From: Massilia eburnea
GTDB taxonomy: Bacteria > Pseudomonadota > Gammaproteobacteria > Burkholderiales > Burkholderiaceae_D
Reading direction: 5' to 3'
Assembly (NCBI RefSeq): GCF_009720745.1
Contig: NZ_WNKX01000006.1
Location: 62,001 to 126,000, forward strand
DNA length: 64,000 bases
Part shown: in pieces, positions 56,215 through 64,000 of the stretch
Layout: each line of letters opens with the position of its first letter
How positions within the stretch are numbered: position 1 is the first letter of the stretch
Translations under genes and position numbers: made by a program
The notes under the pieces: generated by a model
Databases searched by the model: none
Told to the model about the DNA's origin: nothing
What the model saw: only the letters and a program-made list of their open reading frames with translations

Positions 56215-57357
56215 TTACTTGATCACTTCCATCTTGGTCTTGACCCCGCCCTTGTAGGTGAACAGAGTCAGCGCGCCGTCCTTGATGTCGCCATATGGAT
56301 CGAACTCGATCAGGCCGGTCACACCCTGGTGCTTGATCTTGGCCAGCACCGGCAGGTACTTGGCCGGCTCGGACGAATTGGCTTTCTCCATCGCGTCGGC
56401 CATGGTCATGATGGCGTCGTACACATACGGTGCGTACAGCTGTACTTCCTGGCCATACTTCTTCTTGTAGCGGGCGCGGAAGTCGTCCATGTTCTTCTGC
56501 ATTTCCGCGGTCACGCCGCCGGCTTCGGCGCAGGTCACCACGCCGTCTGCTGCGGCGCCGGCGGACAGGCGGTACAGCGCATCGGTACAGACGCCGTCGC
56601 CGCCCATGAATTTGGCGTTGATGCCCAGGGCCTTCATCTGGCGCAGCAGCGGGCCGCCCACCGAGTCCATGCCGCCGAAGAACACCAGGTCGGGATTCTT
56701 TGATTTGATATTGGTCAGGATGGCGTTGAAGTCGGTGGCGTTGGCATTGGTGAATTCCTTGCCAACCACTTGAACGCCCGGCATGGCTTTCTTGGCGCCC
56801 TTGAGGAATTCGTCGGCCACGCCCTGGCCGTAAGCGGTGCGGTCGTCGATCACGGCGATCTTCCTGGCGCCCAGTTTCTGCACGGCGTAGGCGCCGAGAG
56901 TGCCGCCCAGCTTGTTGTCGTTGGCGACCACGCGGAAGGCGGTGTTGAATTTCTGCTTGGTGTACACCGGCGAGGTGGCGGCCGGCGAAATCTGCGGGAT
57001 GCCGGCGTCGTAGTAAATCTTCGAGGCCGGGATGGTGGTGCCGGAATTCAGGTGGCCGATCACGCCTTGTACCTTGGCGTCCACCAGCTTCTGTGCGGCG
57101 GTGGTGCCCTGTTTCGGGTCGCCGCCGTCGTCTTCGAACTGGACCACGAATTTGACTGGCTTGCCGCCGATTTTCACGCCTTTGGCGGCCAGGTCCTCGA
57201 CGGCCATTTTCGCGCCGTTTTCCATGTCCTTGCCAAGGTGGGAATTAGGGCCCGATACCGGCGACACGTGGCCGATCCTGATGACGTCCTGGGCGAAGGC
57301 GCTGCCGGCAAATGCCAGGGCAAGGGCGGCGGAAATGAACTTGGTCTTGAACTGCAT
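56215..57357 (-). CDS. Branched-chain amino acid ABC binding protein (LivK-like), copy 2
   Basis: A 380-residue paralogue of the downstream gene. Signal peptide ends SAFAQ; then VIRIGHVSPVSGPNSHLGKDMENGAKMAVEDL, IGHLNSGTTIPASKIYYDAGIPQIS and FFGGMDSVGGPLLRQMKALG, all shared with copy 1. GGAGA precedes the ATG. The ligand-pocket stretches (SPAATSP versus SASSTSP) differ slightly, so ligand range may differ. Between the two genes (76 bp) no strong terminator is seen, so both may be on one mRNA. Confidence 0.93.
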   Translation of the reverse strand: MQFKTKFISAALALAFAGSAFAQDVIRIGHVSPVSGPNSHLGKDMENGAKMAVEDLAAKGVKIGGKPVKFVVQFEDDGGDPKQGTTAAQKLVDAKVQGVIGHLNSGTTIPASKIYYDAGIPQISPAATSPVYTKQKFNTAFRVVANDNKLGGTLGAYAVQKLGARKIAVIDDRTAYGQGVADEFLKGAKKAMPGVQVVGKEFTNANATDFNAILTNIKSKNPDLVFFGGMDSVGGPLLRQMKALGINAKFMGGDGVCTDALYRLSAGAAADGVVTCAEAGGVTAEMQKNMDDFRARYKKKYGQEVQLYAPYVYDAIMTMADAMEKANSSEPAKYLPVLAKIKHQGVTGLIEFDPYGDIKDGALTLFTYKGGVKTKMEVIK

Positions 57358-57428
57358 CGGGGTCTCCAGTCAATTATTCATGTACGCCAGAGAAAATACA
57401 GCAAAAAAACCGATTGGCAAAGAGGGAA

Positions 57429-57812
57429 TTATTTGCGGCGGCCGGTGCTGGCCTGCAGGTGGGTGATTTCCTGCTGTACGGCGCGGGCGACGATCTTGCC
57501 GATGGTGTCATGCAGGCCTTCGCGGATTTCCACCGTCAGGGCGTGCAGGGCGTGGTCCAGCACTTCGCTGATGCTGTCCTTGATGCGCTGTTCGAGCACG
57601 AAATCGACGCGGTTCGACAGCTGCTGCAGAACGCGGTCGGACAGGCGGCGTTCCAGCGCCTCCCATGCTTCGTCGTCGTCCGGCGCGGGCAGGGCGCCTG
57701 CTTCGGCCGCGGGCGCCGGCTCGGCGGCGACGGGAGCGCTAACAGCGGCCGGCGCCTCGTCTGGCATGATTTCGGTCAGGACCGGGATGCTGGCGTCAAA
57801 AGCCTGGTTCAT
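57429..57812 (-). CDS. Conserved hypothetical protein next to holC, 127 aa
   Basis: A 127-residue protein. The first 50 residues are acidic, Ala/Pro-rich and probably disordered; residues 48-118 form amphipathic helices with LSDRVLQQLSNRVDFVLEQRI and VLDHALHALTVEIREGL. No family is named. The ATG overlaps the holC stop by one base (TAATG), so it is coupled to holC and may be a partner of replication or a helical adaptor; this is a guess from place only. Confidence 0.8.
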   Translation of the reverse strand: MNQAFDASIPVLTEIMPDEAPAAVSAPVAAEPAPAAEAGALPAPDDDEAWEALERRLSDRVLQQLSNRVDFVLEQRIKDSISEVLDHALHALTVEIREGLHDTIGKIVARAVQQEITHLQASTGRRK

Positions 57813-58234
57813 TACTTACCTACCGTGAGATGTTTGAGCGGGAAATCCTGCCGCTTGTAGGCAGCATAACGCAGGCGGCCCGCCGCCGCATCTTCTTCGT
57901 CGGCGGAGATGACTTCGATCAGTCGCGGAAATGCCTCAAACTGGGCCGGCGCGCGGCGCGCCAGGTTGACCAGCAAGGCCGCCTCCGGCAGTTCGGTGGC
58001 GTCGCTGTCGGCCAGCACGATGGCAGAATCGGGCGCCAGCGGATCGTTGGCATGGGCATGCGGCAGGAAATCGGTGGCGGAAAAGGTCCACAGTGCGCGG
58101 TCCAGTTCCGCCAGCTGGGCGGCATCCTCGGTCATGACCACGATGCGGGGCGTGCTGGCGTAGGCCTTGCGCAGCAGGCGGCAGGCATAGGCTACCTTGT
58201 CCGGCACGCCGCTGTGAAAATCAATCTGCGTCAT
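57812..58234 (-). CDS. holC: DNA polymerase III subunit chi
   Basis: A 140-residue protein, the usual length for HolC. It has IDFHSGVPDKVAYACRLLRKAYA, IVVMTEDAAQLAELDRALWTFSATDFLPH and a C-terminal YKRQDFPLKHL helix. Chi links the clamp loader to SSB. Its usual neighbour pepA is not present upstream; instead a DUF4124 gene is 16 bp away, and a helical hypothetical is coupled downstream. Confidence 0.93.
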   Translation of the reverse strand: MTQIDFHSGVPDKVAYACRLLRKAYASTPRIVVMTEDAAQLAELDRALWTFSATDFLPHAHANDPLAPDSAIVLADSDATELPEAALLVNLARRAPAQFEAFPRLIEVISADEEDAAAGRLRYAAYKRQDFPLKHLTVGK

Positions 58235-58250
58235 CGATCAGGAAGGGAAA

Positions 58251-58883
58251 TCAGAAGCGGAAGTCCGGCGAGGCATTTTTGGGCGTCTCGCGTTCGCGGC
58301 GGGCTGCTTCTTCGGCCGCCGCTGCGCGCTCGGCTTCGGCCTTGGCACGCGCTTGTTCGGCAGCGCTCGGGCCTTTCGGCGGCGCGGCCGAGGTTGGCGG
58401 AGGGTTCGAATAACCTGGCGGCAGCGACTTGACGGTCGGGTAGCCCGCTGCGGTCAATGCACCATCCCATGCGCCCTGCTCGAAACCGATCTGGCGCGCA
58501 CGGCCGACCAGCAGGAGCGGCAACTGGCCGTCGCTGCCGGCCTTTTTCAGCACTGCAGCATCTTCCGGCGTATTCACGGTCTTTTCGCGATAGGGAATGC
58601 CGCGCGCGGCCAGCAGTTCACGGGCCCTGTCGCAGCCGGCGCCGCAACTGGCGGTGGTGAACAGCACGACCGGACTGGCGCGTACCACTTCGGCCAGTTC
58701 CGGCGGCAGGTCGACACTGCCGGTACCGCCAGTGTTGTAACTCTTCATCTCCGCCTTCTTGGCGGTGGCTGGCGGCGGCGTGTCGGTAAAGTGGGTGACG
58801 CCCTTGTCGTCCTTCCACTTATACATCTGGGCCTGCGCCACGCTGGCAGTCAGCAGCATCAAAAGCAGTGCAGCGCGTTTCAT
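58251..58883 (-). CDS. DUF4124 protein fused to a glutaredoxin-like domain, exported
   Basis: A 210-residue protein with signal peptide (1-18, ending AQAQ). A DUF4124 unit (MYKWKDDKGVTHFTDTPP, 19-36) precedes a glutaredoxin-like fold (ASPVVLFTTASCGAGCDRARELLAARGIPYREKTVN, about 70-105). The redox motif is CGAGC (CxxxC), not CxxC. A charged coiled-coil tail (AEQARAKAEAERAAAAEEAARRERE) ends the protein. Periplasmic; a disulfide role is possible but not sure with this spacing. Confidence 0.85.
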   Translation of the reverse strand: MKRAALLLMLLTASVAQAQMYKWKDDKGVTHFTDTPPPATAKKAEMKSYNTGGTGSVDLPPELAEVVRASPVVLFTTASCGAGCDRARELLAARGIPYREKTVNTPEDAAVLKKAGSDGQLPLLLVGRARQIGFEQGAWDGALTAAGYPTVKSLPPGYSNPPPTSAAPPKGPSAAEQARAKAEAERAAAAEEAARRERETPKNASPDFRF

Positions 58884-58897
58884 TCTCTCTTTCTCCT

Positions 58898-60970
58898 TTA
58901 AGCCGCCATGCCGCTATGGCGCAGCAGGGCGTCGATCGTCGGCTCACGGCCGCGGAAGGCGGTGAACGATTCCAGCGCCGGGCGCGAACCGCCGACGGCC
59001 AGGATCTCCTGCTGGAAGCGTTTACCAGTATCGGTGGACAGTTTGCCGCCATCCAGCGCCGCCGCTTCCTCGAAGGCAGCGTAAGCGTCGGCAGACAGGA
59101 CTTCAGCCCACTTATAGCTATAGTATCCCGCCGCATAGCCTCCGGCAAAGATATGGCCGAAGGAATGTTGGAAGCGGTTGAAACTTGGCGGGATGATAAC
59201 GGCGAATTTGCGGCGCACGTCGTCGATCAGGTCCTGCACCGATTGGGCGCCGGACGGCTGGAAGTCGTAGTGCAGCAGCATGTCGAGCAGGGCGAATTCC
59301 ACCTGGCGCAGGGTCTGCAGGCCGGACTGGAAGTTTTTCGCCGCCAGCATGCGGTCGTACAGGGCGCGCGGCAGCGGCAGGCCGCTCTTCACGTGGGCGC
59401 TCATGTGGCTCAGCACATCCCACTCCCAGCAGAAGTTTTCCATGAACTGGGACGGCAGTTCCACCGCGTCCCATTCGACGCCGGAAATGCCGGATACCGC
59501 CAGCTCCTCGACCTGGGTCAGCATGTGGTGCAGGCCGTGGCCGAATTCGTGGAACAGGGTGATCACTTCATCGTGGGTGAACAGCGATGGCTGCGGCACA
59601 TTGTCCACCACCAGGGGCTCGGTGAAATTGCAGGTCAGGTAGGCGACCGGGGTTTGCAGCTGGCCGTTCTTGATGCGGCGGCCGCGCGCATCGTCCATCC
59701 AGGCGCCGCCGCTCTTGCCTTCGCGGGCGTACAGGTCGAGGTAGAACTGGCCGACCAGGATCCCGTCACGTTCGATGCGGTAGAAGCGCACGTCCTTGTG
59801 CCAGACCGGTGCGCTGTCCGGCTTGATGCTCACGCCGAACAGGGTTTGCACCAGCTTGAACAGGCCGTCGATCACCTTATGCTCGGGGAAGTACTGCTTC
59901 ACTTCCTGCGCCGAGAATGAGTAAAGATGCTGCTGCAGCTTTTCGGAGGCGTAAGGCAGGTCCCAGGATTGCAGGTCCTTGATGCCCAGTTCCTTGCTGG
60001 CGTAGGCCTGCAGTTCCGCCAGGTCTTTCTCGGCGAACGGGCGGGCGCGTTTGGCCAGGTCTTCCAGGAATTCGATCACCTGTTCCGGCGACTTGGCCAT
60101 TTTCGGCACCAGCGACACTTCGGCGAAGTTCCTGTAGCCGAGCAGGTGGGCTTCTTCGGCGCGCAGTTTCAGCAGGGTGGCGATATTGCCGGTGTTGTCC
60201 CAGTCTTCGCGCTTGCTGAAGGCGTCGCCCAGTTCCGAGGCCTTGGTGGCGTTGGCGCGGTACACCTTTTCGCGCAGCGCGCGGTTGTCGCAGAACTGCA
60301 GGATCGGATAGTAGGAAGGGAAGTGCAGCGTGAATTGCCAGCCTTGCTTGCCGTCCTTTTCGGCCAGCGCCTTGGCGGCGGCCTTGGAGTCGTCGGGCAA
60401 GCCGCGCAGCTCGGACTCGTCTTCCACCAGCAGTTTCCAGTCGTTGGTCGCGTCCAGCACGTTCTCGCTGAAACGGGTCGAGGTGGCGGCGTGTTCTTCC
60501 TGGATCTCGGCGAAGCGTTCCTTCTTATCGGCCGGCAGTTCGGCGCCGCCCATGCGGAAATCGCGGATCGCGTTGTCGATGATGCGCTGGCGCGCCGGCG
60601 ACAAGGTGGCGAATTCCGCGCTGGCGCGCAGTGCTTTGTATTTGGCGAACAGCGCCTCGTTCTGGGCCAGGGCGGTCCAGAACTCGGTCACTTTCGGCAG
60701 GTTGTCGTTGTAGGTGGCACGCAGTTCCGGCGTGTCCACCACGTTGTTGAGGTGACTGACGATGCCCCAGGCGCGGCCCAGCAGCTCGGTGGAATTTTCC
60801 AGCGGCGTGACGAAGTTATCCCAGGTCACGTTATCGCTTGGCGCTTCCAGTTGCGCCACGGCGGCGCGGTTCTTCTCCAGCAGGTGCTCGATGGCGGGAG
60901 TGACGTGTTCGGGCTTGATCGCATCGAAACGCGGCAAGCCGCTAAAGTCCAGCAGGGGATTGTCAGTCAT
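58898..60970 (-). CDS. prlC: Oligopeptidase A, M3 family
   Basis: A 690-residue cytoplasmic zinc peptidase with HEFGH at 474-478 (VITLFHEFGHGLHHML) and third ligand Glu near 502 in SGVEWDAVELPSQF. The size and order match E. coli OpdA (PrlC), which degrades signal peptides and other oligopeptides. The start at 60970 has AAAGGA upstream; the frame to 61003 would run into folD. The gap to folD is 10 bp, so folD-prlC are one transcript. Confidence 0.96.
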   Translation of the reverse strand: MTDNPLLDFSGLPRFDAIKPEHVTPAIEHLLEKNRAAVAQLEAPSDNVTWDNFVTPLENSTELLGRAWGIVSHLNNVVDTPELRATYNDNLPKVTEFWTALAQNEALFAKYKALRASAEFATLSPARQRIIDNAIRDFRMGGAELPADKKERFAEIQEEHAATSTRFSENVLDATNDWKLLVEDESELRGLPDDSKAAAKALAEKDGKQGWQFTLHFPSYYPILQFCDNRALREKVYRANATKASELGDAFSKREDWDNTGNIATLLKLRAEEAHLLGYRNFAEVSLVPKMAKSPEQVIEFLEDLAKRARPFAEKDLAELQAYASKELGIKDLQSWDLPYASEKLQQHLYSFSAQEVKQYFPEHKVIDGLFKLVQTLFGVSIKPDSAPVWHKDVRFYRIERDGILVGQFYLDLYAREGKSGGAWMDDARGRRIKNGQLQTPVAYLTCNFTEPLVVDNVPQPSLFTHDEVITLFHEFGHGLHHMLTQVEELAVSGISGVEWDAVELPSQFMENFCWEWDVLSHMSAHVKSGLPLPRALYDRMLAAKNFQSGLQTLRQVEFALLDMLLHYDFQPSGAQSVQDLIDDVRRKFAVIIPPSFNRFQHSFGHIFAGGYAAGYYSYKWAEVLSADAYAAFEEAAALDGGKLSTDTGKRFQQEILAVGGSRPALESFTAFRGREPTIDALLRHSGMAA

Positions 60971-60980
60971 TTGTTTTCCT

Positions 60981-61826
60981 TTAAACGCGTTCCGCCGATT
61001 CAATGGTGTTCATCAGCAGCATGGTAATGGTCATCGGACCCACGCCACCCGGCACCGGCGTAATATGCGAAGCCACTTCCTTGATGCCCGCAAAGTCCAC
61101 GTCGCCGCACAGTTTGCCGTTTTCGTCGCGGTTGATACCCACGTCGATCACGATGGCGCCCGGTTTCACCATATCAGCAGTCAGGGTATTGCGGCGGCCA
61201 GTTGCAGCCACCACGATATCCGCCTGGCGGGTGTGATAGCCCAGGTCCGCGGTTCCGCTATGGCAGATGGTGACGGTGGCGTTAGCTTGCAAGAGCAGCA
61301 GGCCCATTGGCTTGCCGACGGTATTGGAGCGGCCGATCACGACAGCGTGCTTGCCTTTCAGCGAGACGCCGGTCGATTCGATCAGCTTCATGCAGCCGTA
61401 CGGGGTGCATGGCAGGAAGCCTTCCAGGCCGGCCATCAGTTCGCCGGCGCTCAGCACTGAGTAGCCGTCCACATCCTTGGTGGCGGCGATGGCTTCGATC
61501 ACTTTGTGCGAGTCGATATGCTTTGGCAGCGGCATTTGCACCAGGATGCCGTGGATGCTCGGATCGGCATTCAGGGTGGCGATGCGCTCGAGCAGGGCCT
61601 GCTCGGTCATGTCTGCCGGGTACTGCTCCTTCACCGAACGGATGCCGGCGTCTTCGCAAGCCTTGACCTTGTTGCGCACGTAGACATGGCTGGCCGGGTC
61701 GTCGCCGACCAGGATCACTGCCAGGCCAGGCTGTTTGCCCTTGGCGGTCAGTGCGGCGGCGCGGGAAGCGATTTCGGCGCGCAGTTTTTGGGAGAGCGCT
61801 ACTCCGTCGATCAGTTGTGCAGACAT
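60981..61826 (-). CDS. folD: Methylenetetrahydrofolate dehydrogenase/cyclohydrolase
   Basis: A 281-residue bifunctional folate enzyme: [16 protein letters not shown] (K54-type active lysine), [34 protein letters not shown] (NADP site) and the C-terminal [10 protein letters not shown]. It makes 10-formyl-THF from methylene-THF. It is first in the folD-prlC unit; the upstream side faces the ATPase pseudogene. Confidence 0.97.
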   Translation of the reverse strand: MSAQLIDGVALSQKLRAEIASRAAALTAKGKQPGLAVILVGDDPASHVYVRNKVKACEDAGIRSVKEQYPADMTEQALLERIATLNADPSIHGILVQMPLPKHIDSHKVIEAIAATKDVDGYSVLSAGELMAGLEGFLPCTPYGCMKLIESTGVSLKGKHAVVIGRSNTVGKPMGLLLLQANATVTICHSGTADLGYHTRQADIVVAATGRRNTLTADMVKPGAIVIDVGINRDENGKLCGDVDFAGIKEVASHITPVPGGVGPMTITMLLMNTIESAERV

Positions 61827-61915
61827 GGTTACTTGGATGGGTGGGATGGAAAGTCGCCATTATAAATGCTGGCGGCCTTGTGCTGCACTGCACATGGTTG
61901 TAATCTTGATAACAA

Positions 61916-62557
61916 ATGATCTCTACCCAGTTCCTGATTGACATCCAGCTGCGCCCCGACAGGGAGCCGGACTTTTCGGCCTATCCTTTCTGCCTGCCCG
62001 CCGTGCGCTGCCTCGGCAAGCTCGAATTCGACCCGGCGTGACGTTTATCTTCGGCGAAAATGGCTCGGGCAAGTCGACTTTGCTGGAGGGCTTGGTGATC
62101 GCACTCGGCCGAGAGACGGTTCCTTCCTGCGCGCCGAGAGCTTCTTCAACGTCGCCACAGAAATCGAGAACATGGACCAGATTCAGTGCGCTGCGCCGCC
62201 GGTCATCAACTCCTACGGCGGCCGCTCGCTGCACGAGCAGTCGCACGGCGAATCCTTCCTCGCGCTGCTGGAAAAGCGTTTTGGCGGCAAAGGCCAGTAC
62301 ATTCTCGATGAGCCGGAGGCCGCGCTGTCGCCGCAACGGTAGCTGACAGCACTGAAGCGCATTCACCAACTGGTGCAGGGCAGCTCGCAATTCGTGATTG
62401 CCACCCACTCGCCAATCCTGATGGCCTAGCGTCAATTTTCGTTTGCACGCCCGACGGCATCCGCCAGCGAGCGTACGAAGACACGGAACACTATGAAGTC
62501 ATGCACGGCTTCATGGCCAACCCGCGCCGCATGCTCAAGGAGCTTTTAAAGCCCTGA
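61916..62557 (+). pseudogene. Decayed AAA-family ATPase (COG3910-like)
   Basis: The remains of one gene in shifting frames. The first frame (61916-62041) reads FLIDIQLRP...LGKLEFDPA and hits TGA. One base is missing, and the next frame continues VTFIFGENGSGKSTLLEG, a P-loop (62039-62106). A deletion of roughly 100-150 bp then joins to FLRAESFFNVATEIE. The Walker-B part ILDEPEAALSPQR ends in TAG (62339; probably from CAG). ALKRIHQLVQGSSQFVIATHSPILMA, another stop, and the tail DTEHYEVMHGFMANPRRML ending at 62557 complete it. At least one frameshift, two stops and deletions are visible; it cannot make the ATPase. Confidence 0.85.
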
Positions 62558-62566
62558 ATCAGATGG

Positions 62567-62904
62567 TCATAACGGTTTGCAGAAAGAACCGGCGTTATTG
62601 AATGCGCGTCGCCATTCGCGGTCCATGTACGCGACCGGCGTGCGGCTTGGGCCGTCCAGGCGCTTTAATTGGATCGAACAACCGTGTTCGCCAACTTCGG
62701 GCCAGGTTTCATAAACCTCCCCAGCTACAAGGGGTAAACGTACGATCAGGATTACCCTGTCAGTGCAGGTTCCGGCAACGTTATAAGTCTGGACGCCATT
62801 CAGATAATTCGTATTGCGTACGGACCTGAAGAGGGGCCCTGGTAGACGGTATAGCAACCGGAAAGGCAGGTGGCCGCGGCGATTGCGGCGAATAGGTTTT
62901 TCAT
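62567..62904 (-). pseudogene. Small lipoprotein gene with probable frameshift
   Basis: The ATG at 62904 starts a lipoprotein signal (MKNLFAAIAAATCLSGCYT; lipobox LSGC) whose frame stops about 35 codons in. Around 62840 the frame then matches a continuing sequence in another register: YNVAGTCTDRVILIVRLPLVAGEVYETWPEVG, CSIQLKRLDG, FNNAGSFCKPL, ending at 62567. One indel in the GGGCCCCTCTTCAG stretch would restore a 110-residue lipoprotein. Real frameshift or sequencing error cannot be told apart. No family is recognised. Confidence 0.6.
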
Positions 62905-62936
62905 TCGGCAGGCACGAGAATGCGAAACTTGCAATT

Positions 62937-64000
62937 TTAACAGTGAAGGCAGGGCCGCTTGAGCAGCATCTCGCGTGCTGCCGCTTCCGGCAGGGGCTTG
63001 CTAAAGTAGTAGCCCTGGATTTCGTCGCAGCCTTCCGCCCGCAGCAGTTGCAGCTGGTCTTCGGTTTCCACGCCCTCCGCAATGGCCTTCAGGCCCAGGC
63101 TGTGCGCCAGGCTGATGACGGCGGTGACGATGGCGTGGTCCTCGGAGTTGGTGGCCAGGCCCGAGGTGAAGCTCTTGTCGATCTTGAGCCGGTCCACCGG
63201 AAAGCGCTTCAGGTAACTGAGGTTGGAATAGCCGGTGCCGAAGTCGTCGATCGCCATATTGATCCCGATGGCACGCAGGCGCTGCATCAGCGCGATGGAG
63301 CCTTTCGGGTCTTCCATTGACAGGCTTTCAGTCAGCTCCAGCTCCAGCAAGCCCGGGTCGAGGCCGTGCTTGCCCAGCGCATCTTCCACCGTGGTGTCGA
63401 AATCGTGCCGCGCGAACTGGGAGGCGGCGATATTGACCGCCACCCGCACCACCGGCACGCCCGCATCCTGCCACTCGCGCAAGGTGGCGCAAGTCTTCTC
63501 CAGCACCCACTTGCCGATATCGACAATCAGCTTCGTTTCTTCCGCCACGGGGATGAATTCCATCGGCGGCACCAGCCCCAGGTCCGGCGACTGCCAGCGC
63601 AGCAGCGCTTCCAGGCCGATGATGGCGCCGCTACGCAAATCCACCTGCGGCTGGAAGTGCAGCACGAATTCCTCGCGCTTCAGCGCGCGCAGCAAACCCT
63701 GCTCCATGGTCAGTCGCGCATCGAGTCGGCGCTGCATATCCTTGGTGAAGAATTGCACGCCGCTGCAGCGCTGGCCTTTGCAGTGGTACATGGCGATATC
63801 GGCCTGGCGCAGCAGTTCTTCCGGATGCTGGCCATCGTCGGGATAAACGCTCAAGCCGATGCTGCCGGTAATGATGTGCTGCTGGCCCGCCAGCATGACC
63901 GGCTCCGCCAGCCGTTCGCTGATGCGCTCGGCCAGCATGGCTGGCGTCAGCTGGCCGGTCGAGCTGTCGAGCAGCAGCACGAATTCATCGCCGCCGAGAC
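62937..64000 (-). CDS. GGDEF-EAL protein (c-di-GMP turnover), 5' part beyond the window
   Basis: The frame is open through the right edge. The GGDEF half starts outside; its active loop LGGDEFVLLLD is at the very edge, followed by IGLSVYPDDGQHPEELLRQADIAMYHCKG. The EAL half has GLEALLRW (the EAL motif), VAVNIAASQFA, LELTESL, IDDFGTGYSNLSYLKRFPVDRLKIDKSF (in pieces), IAEGVETEDQ and QGYYFSKPL, all key residues of an active phosphodiesterase. Both domains look catalytically intact. It may hold N-terminal sensor domains outside the window. Confidence 0.93.
   Translation of the reverse strand, partial: LGGDEFVLLLDSSTGQLTPAMLAERISERLAEPVMLAGQQHIITGSIGLSVYPDDGQHPEELLRQADIAMYHCKGQRCSGVQFFTKDMQRRLDARLTMEQGLLRALKREEFVLHFQPQVDLRSGAIIGLEALLRWQSPDLGLVPPMEFIPVAEETKLIVDIGKWVLEKTCATLREWQDAGVPVVRVAVNIAASQFARHDFDTTVEDALGKHGLDPGLLELELTESLSMEDPKGSIALMQRLRAIGINMAIDDFGTGYSNLSYLKRFPVDRLKIDKSFTSGLATNSEDHAIVTAVISLAHSLGLKAIAEGVETEDQLQLLRAEGCDEIQGYYFSKPLPEAAAREMLLKRPCLHC

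Overview
The window is high-GC DNA with dense genes, short intergenic gaps and clear Shine-Dalgarno sites. Its gene content points to a betaproteobacterium of the Burkholderiales, most likely Oxalobacteraceae (Massilia/Duganella-like). The main indications are a glucokinase-RpiR fusion, a small Trp-rich membrane protein, the zapB-zapA-6S RNA order, a PEP-CTERM protein and homospermidine synthase. This assignment rests on family recognition, not on a search. I saw no tRNA, rRNA, CRISPR array, phage or insertion-sequence transposase.

Region 1 (1-31.9 kb) is mainly a starch/maltodextrin utilisation locus. It holds an exported glycosidase-esterase fusion (cut by the left edge), a SusA-like GH13 enzyme, a MalA-type TonB-dependent receptor, a GH31 alpha-glucosidase/transglucosylase, a MalY-type MFS transporter, phosphoglucomutase, a MalS-like amylase, an exported pullulanase, a cytoplasmic GH13 alpha-glucosidase and a glucokinase fused to an RpiR/SIS regulator. 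Glucans would be cut outside or in the periplasm, taken across the outer membrane by the receptor and across the inner membrane by the MFS carrier, hydrolysed to glucose and phosphorylated. Seven copies of a 15-bp palindrome, TGTAG-N5-CTACA, sit only at the control regions of this locus. They resemble RpiR/HexR boxes more than LacI operators, so the fused regulator in the same locus is the obvious candidate. Interspersed are an M2 peptidase, macro-domain and DUF488 proteins, a DctBD two-component system, a SsuABC/TauABC-type ABC transporter and a POT peptide transporter.

Region 2 (32-41.5 kb) has a homospermidine synthase/FAD amine oxidase operon, a His-rich PadR regulator with three tandem operators next to an MFS exporter, a GST, several hypotheticals, and groESL with a CIRCE element.

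Region 3 (41.5-47.3 kb) has a PEP-CTERM protein with a perfect sigma-54 promoter, a ThiF-like plus FeeM-like (N-acyl amino acid synthase) pair, and an OmpR/histidine kinase system preceded by a 20-bp palindrome and a divergent 41-codon ORF.

Region 4 (47.3-64 kb) is mostly housekeeping: zapB-zapA-6S RNA, an EVE protein, TSUP permease, split chromate transporter, lgt with a LysR gene, ilvD, cytochrome c, two tandem LivK-like binding proteins, holC, oligopeptidase A and folD. It ends with a decayed ATPase pseudogene, a frameshifted lipoprotein and a GGDEF-EAL protein cut by the right edge. Two families of long palindromic repeats sit directly after stop codons at four places (23.6, 29.9, 31.9 and 55.0 kb).
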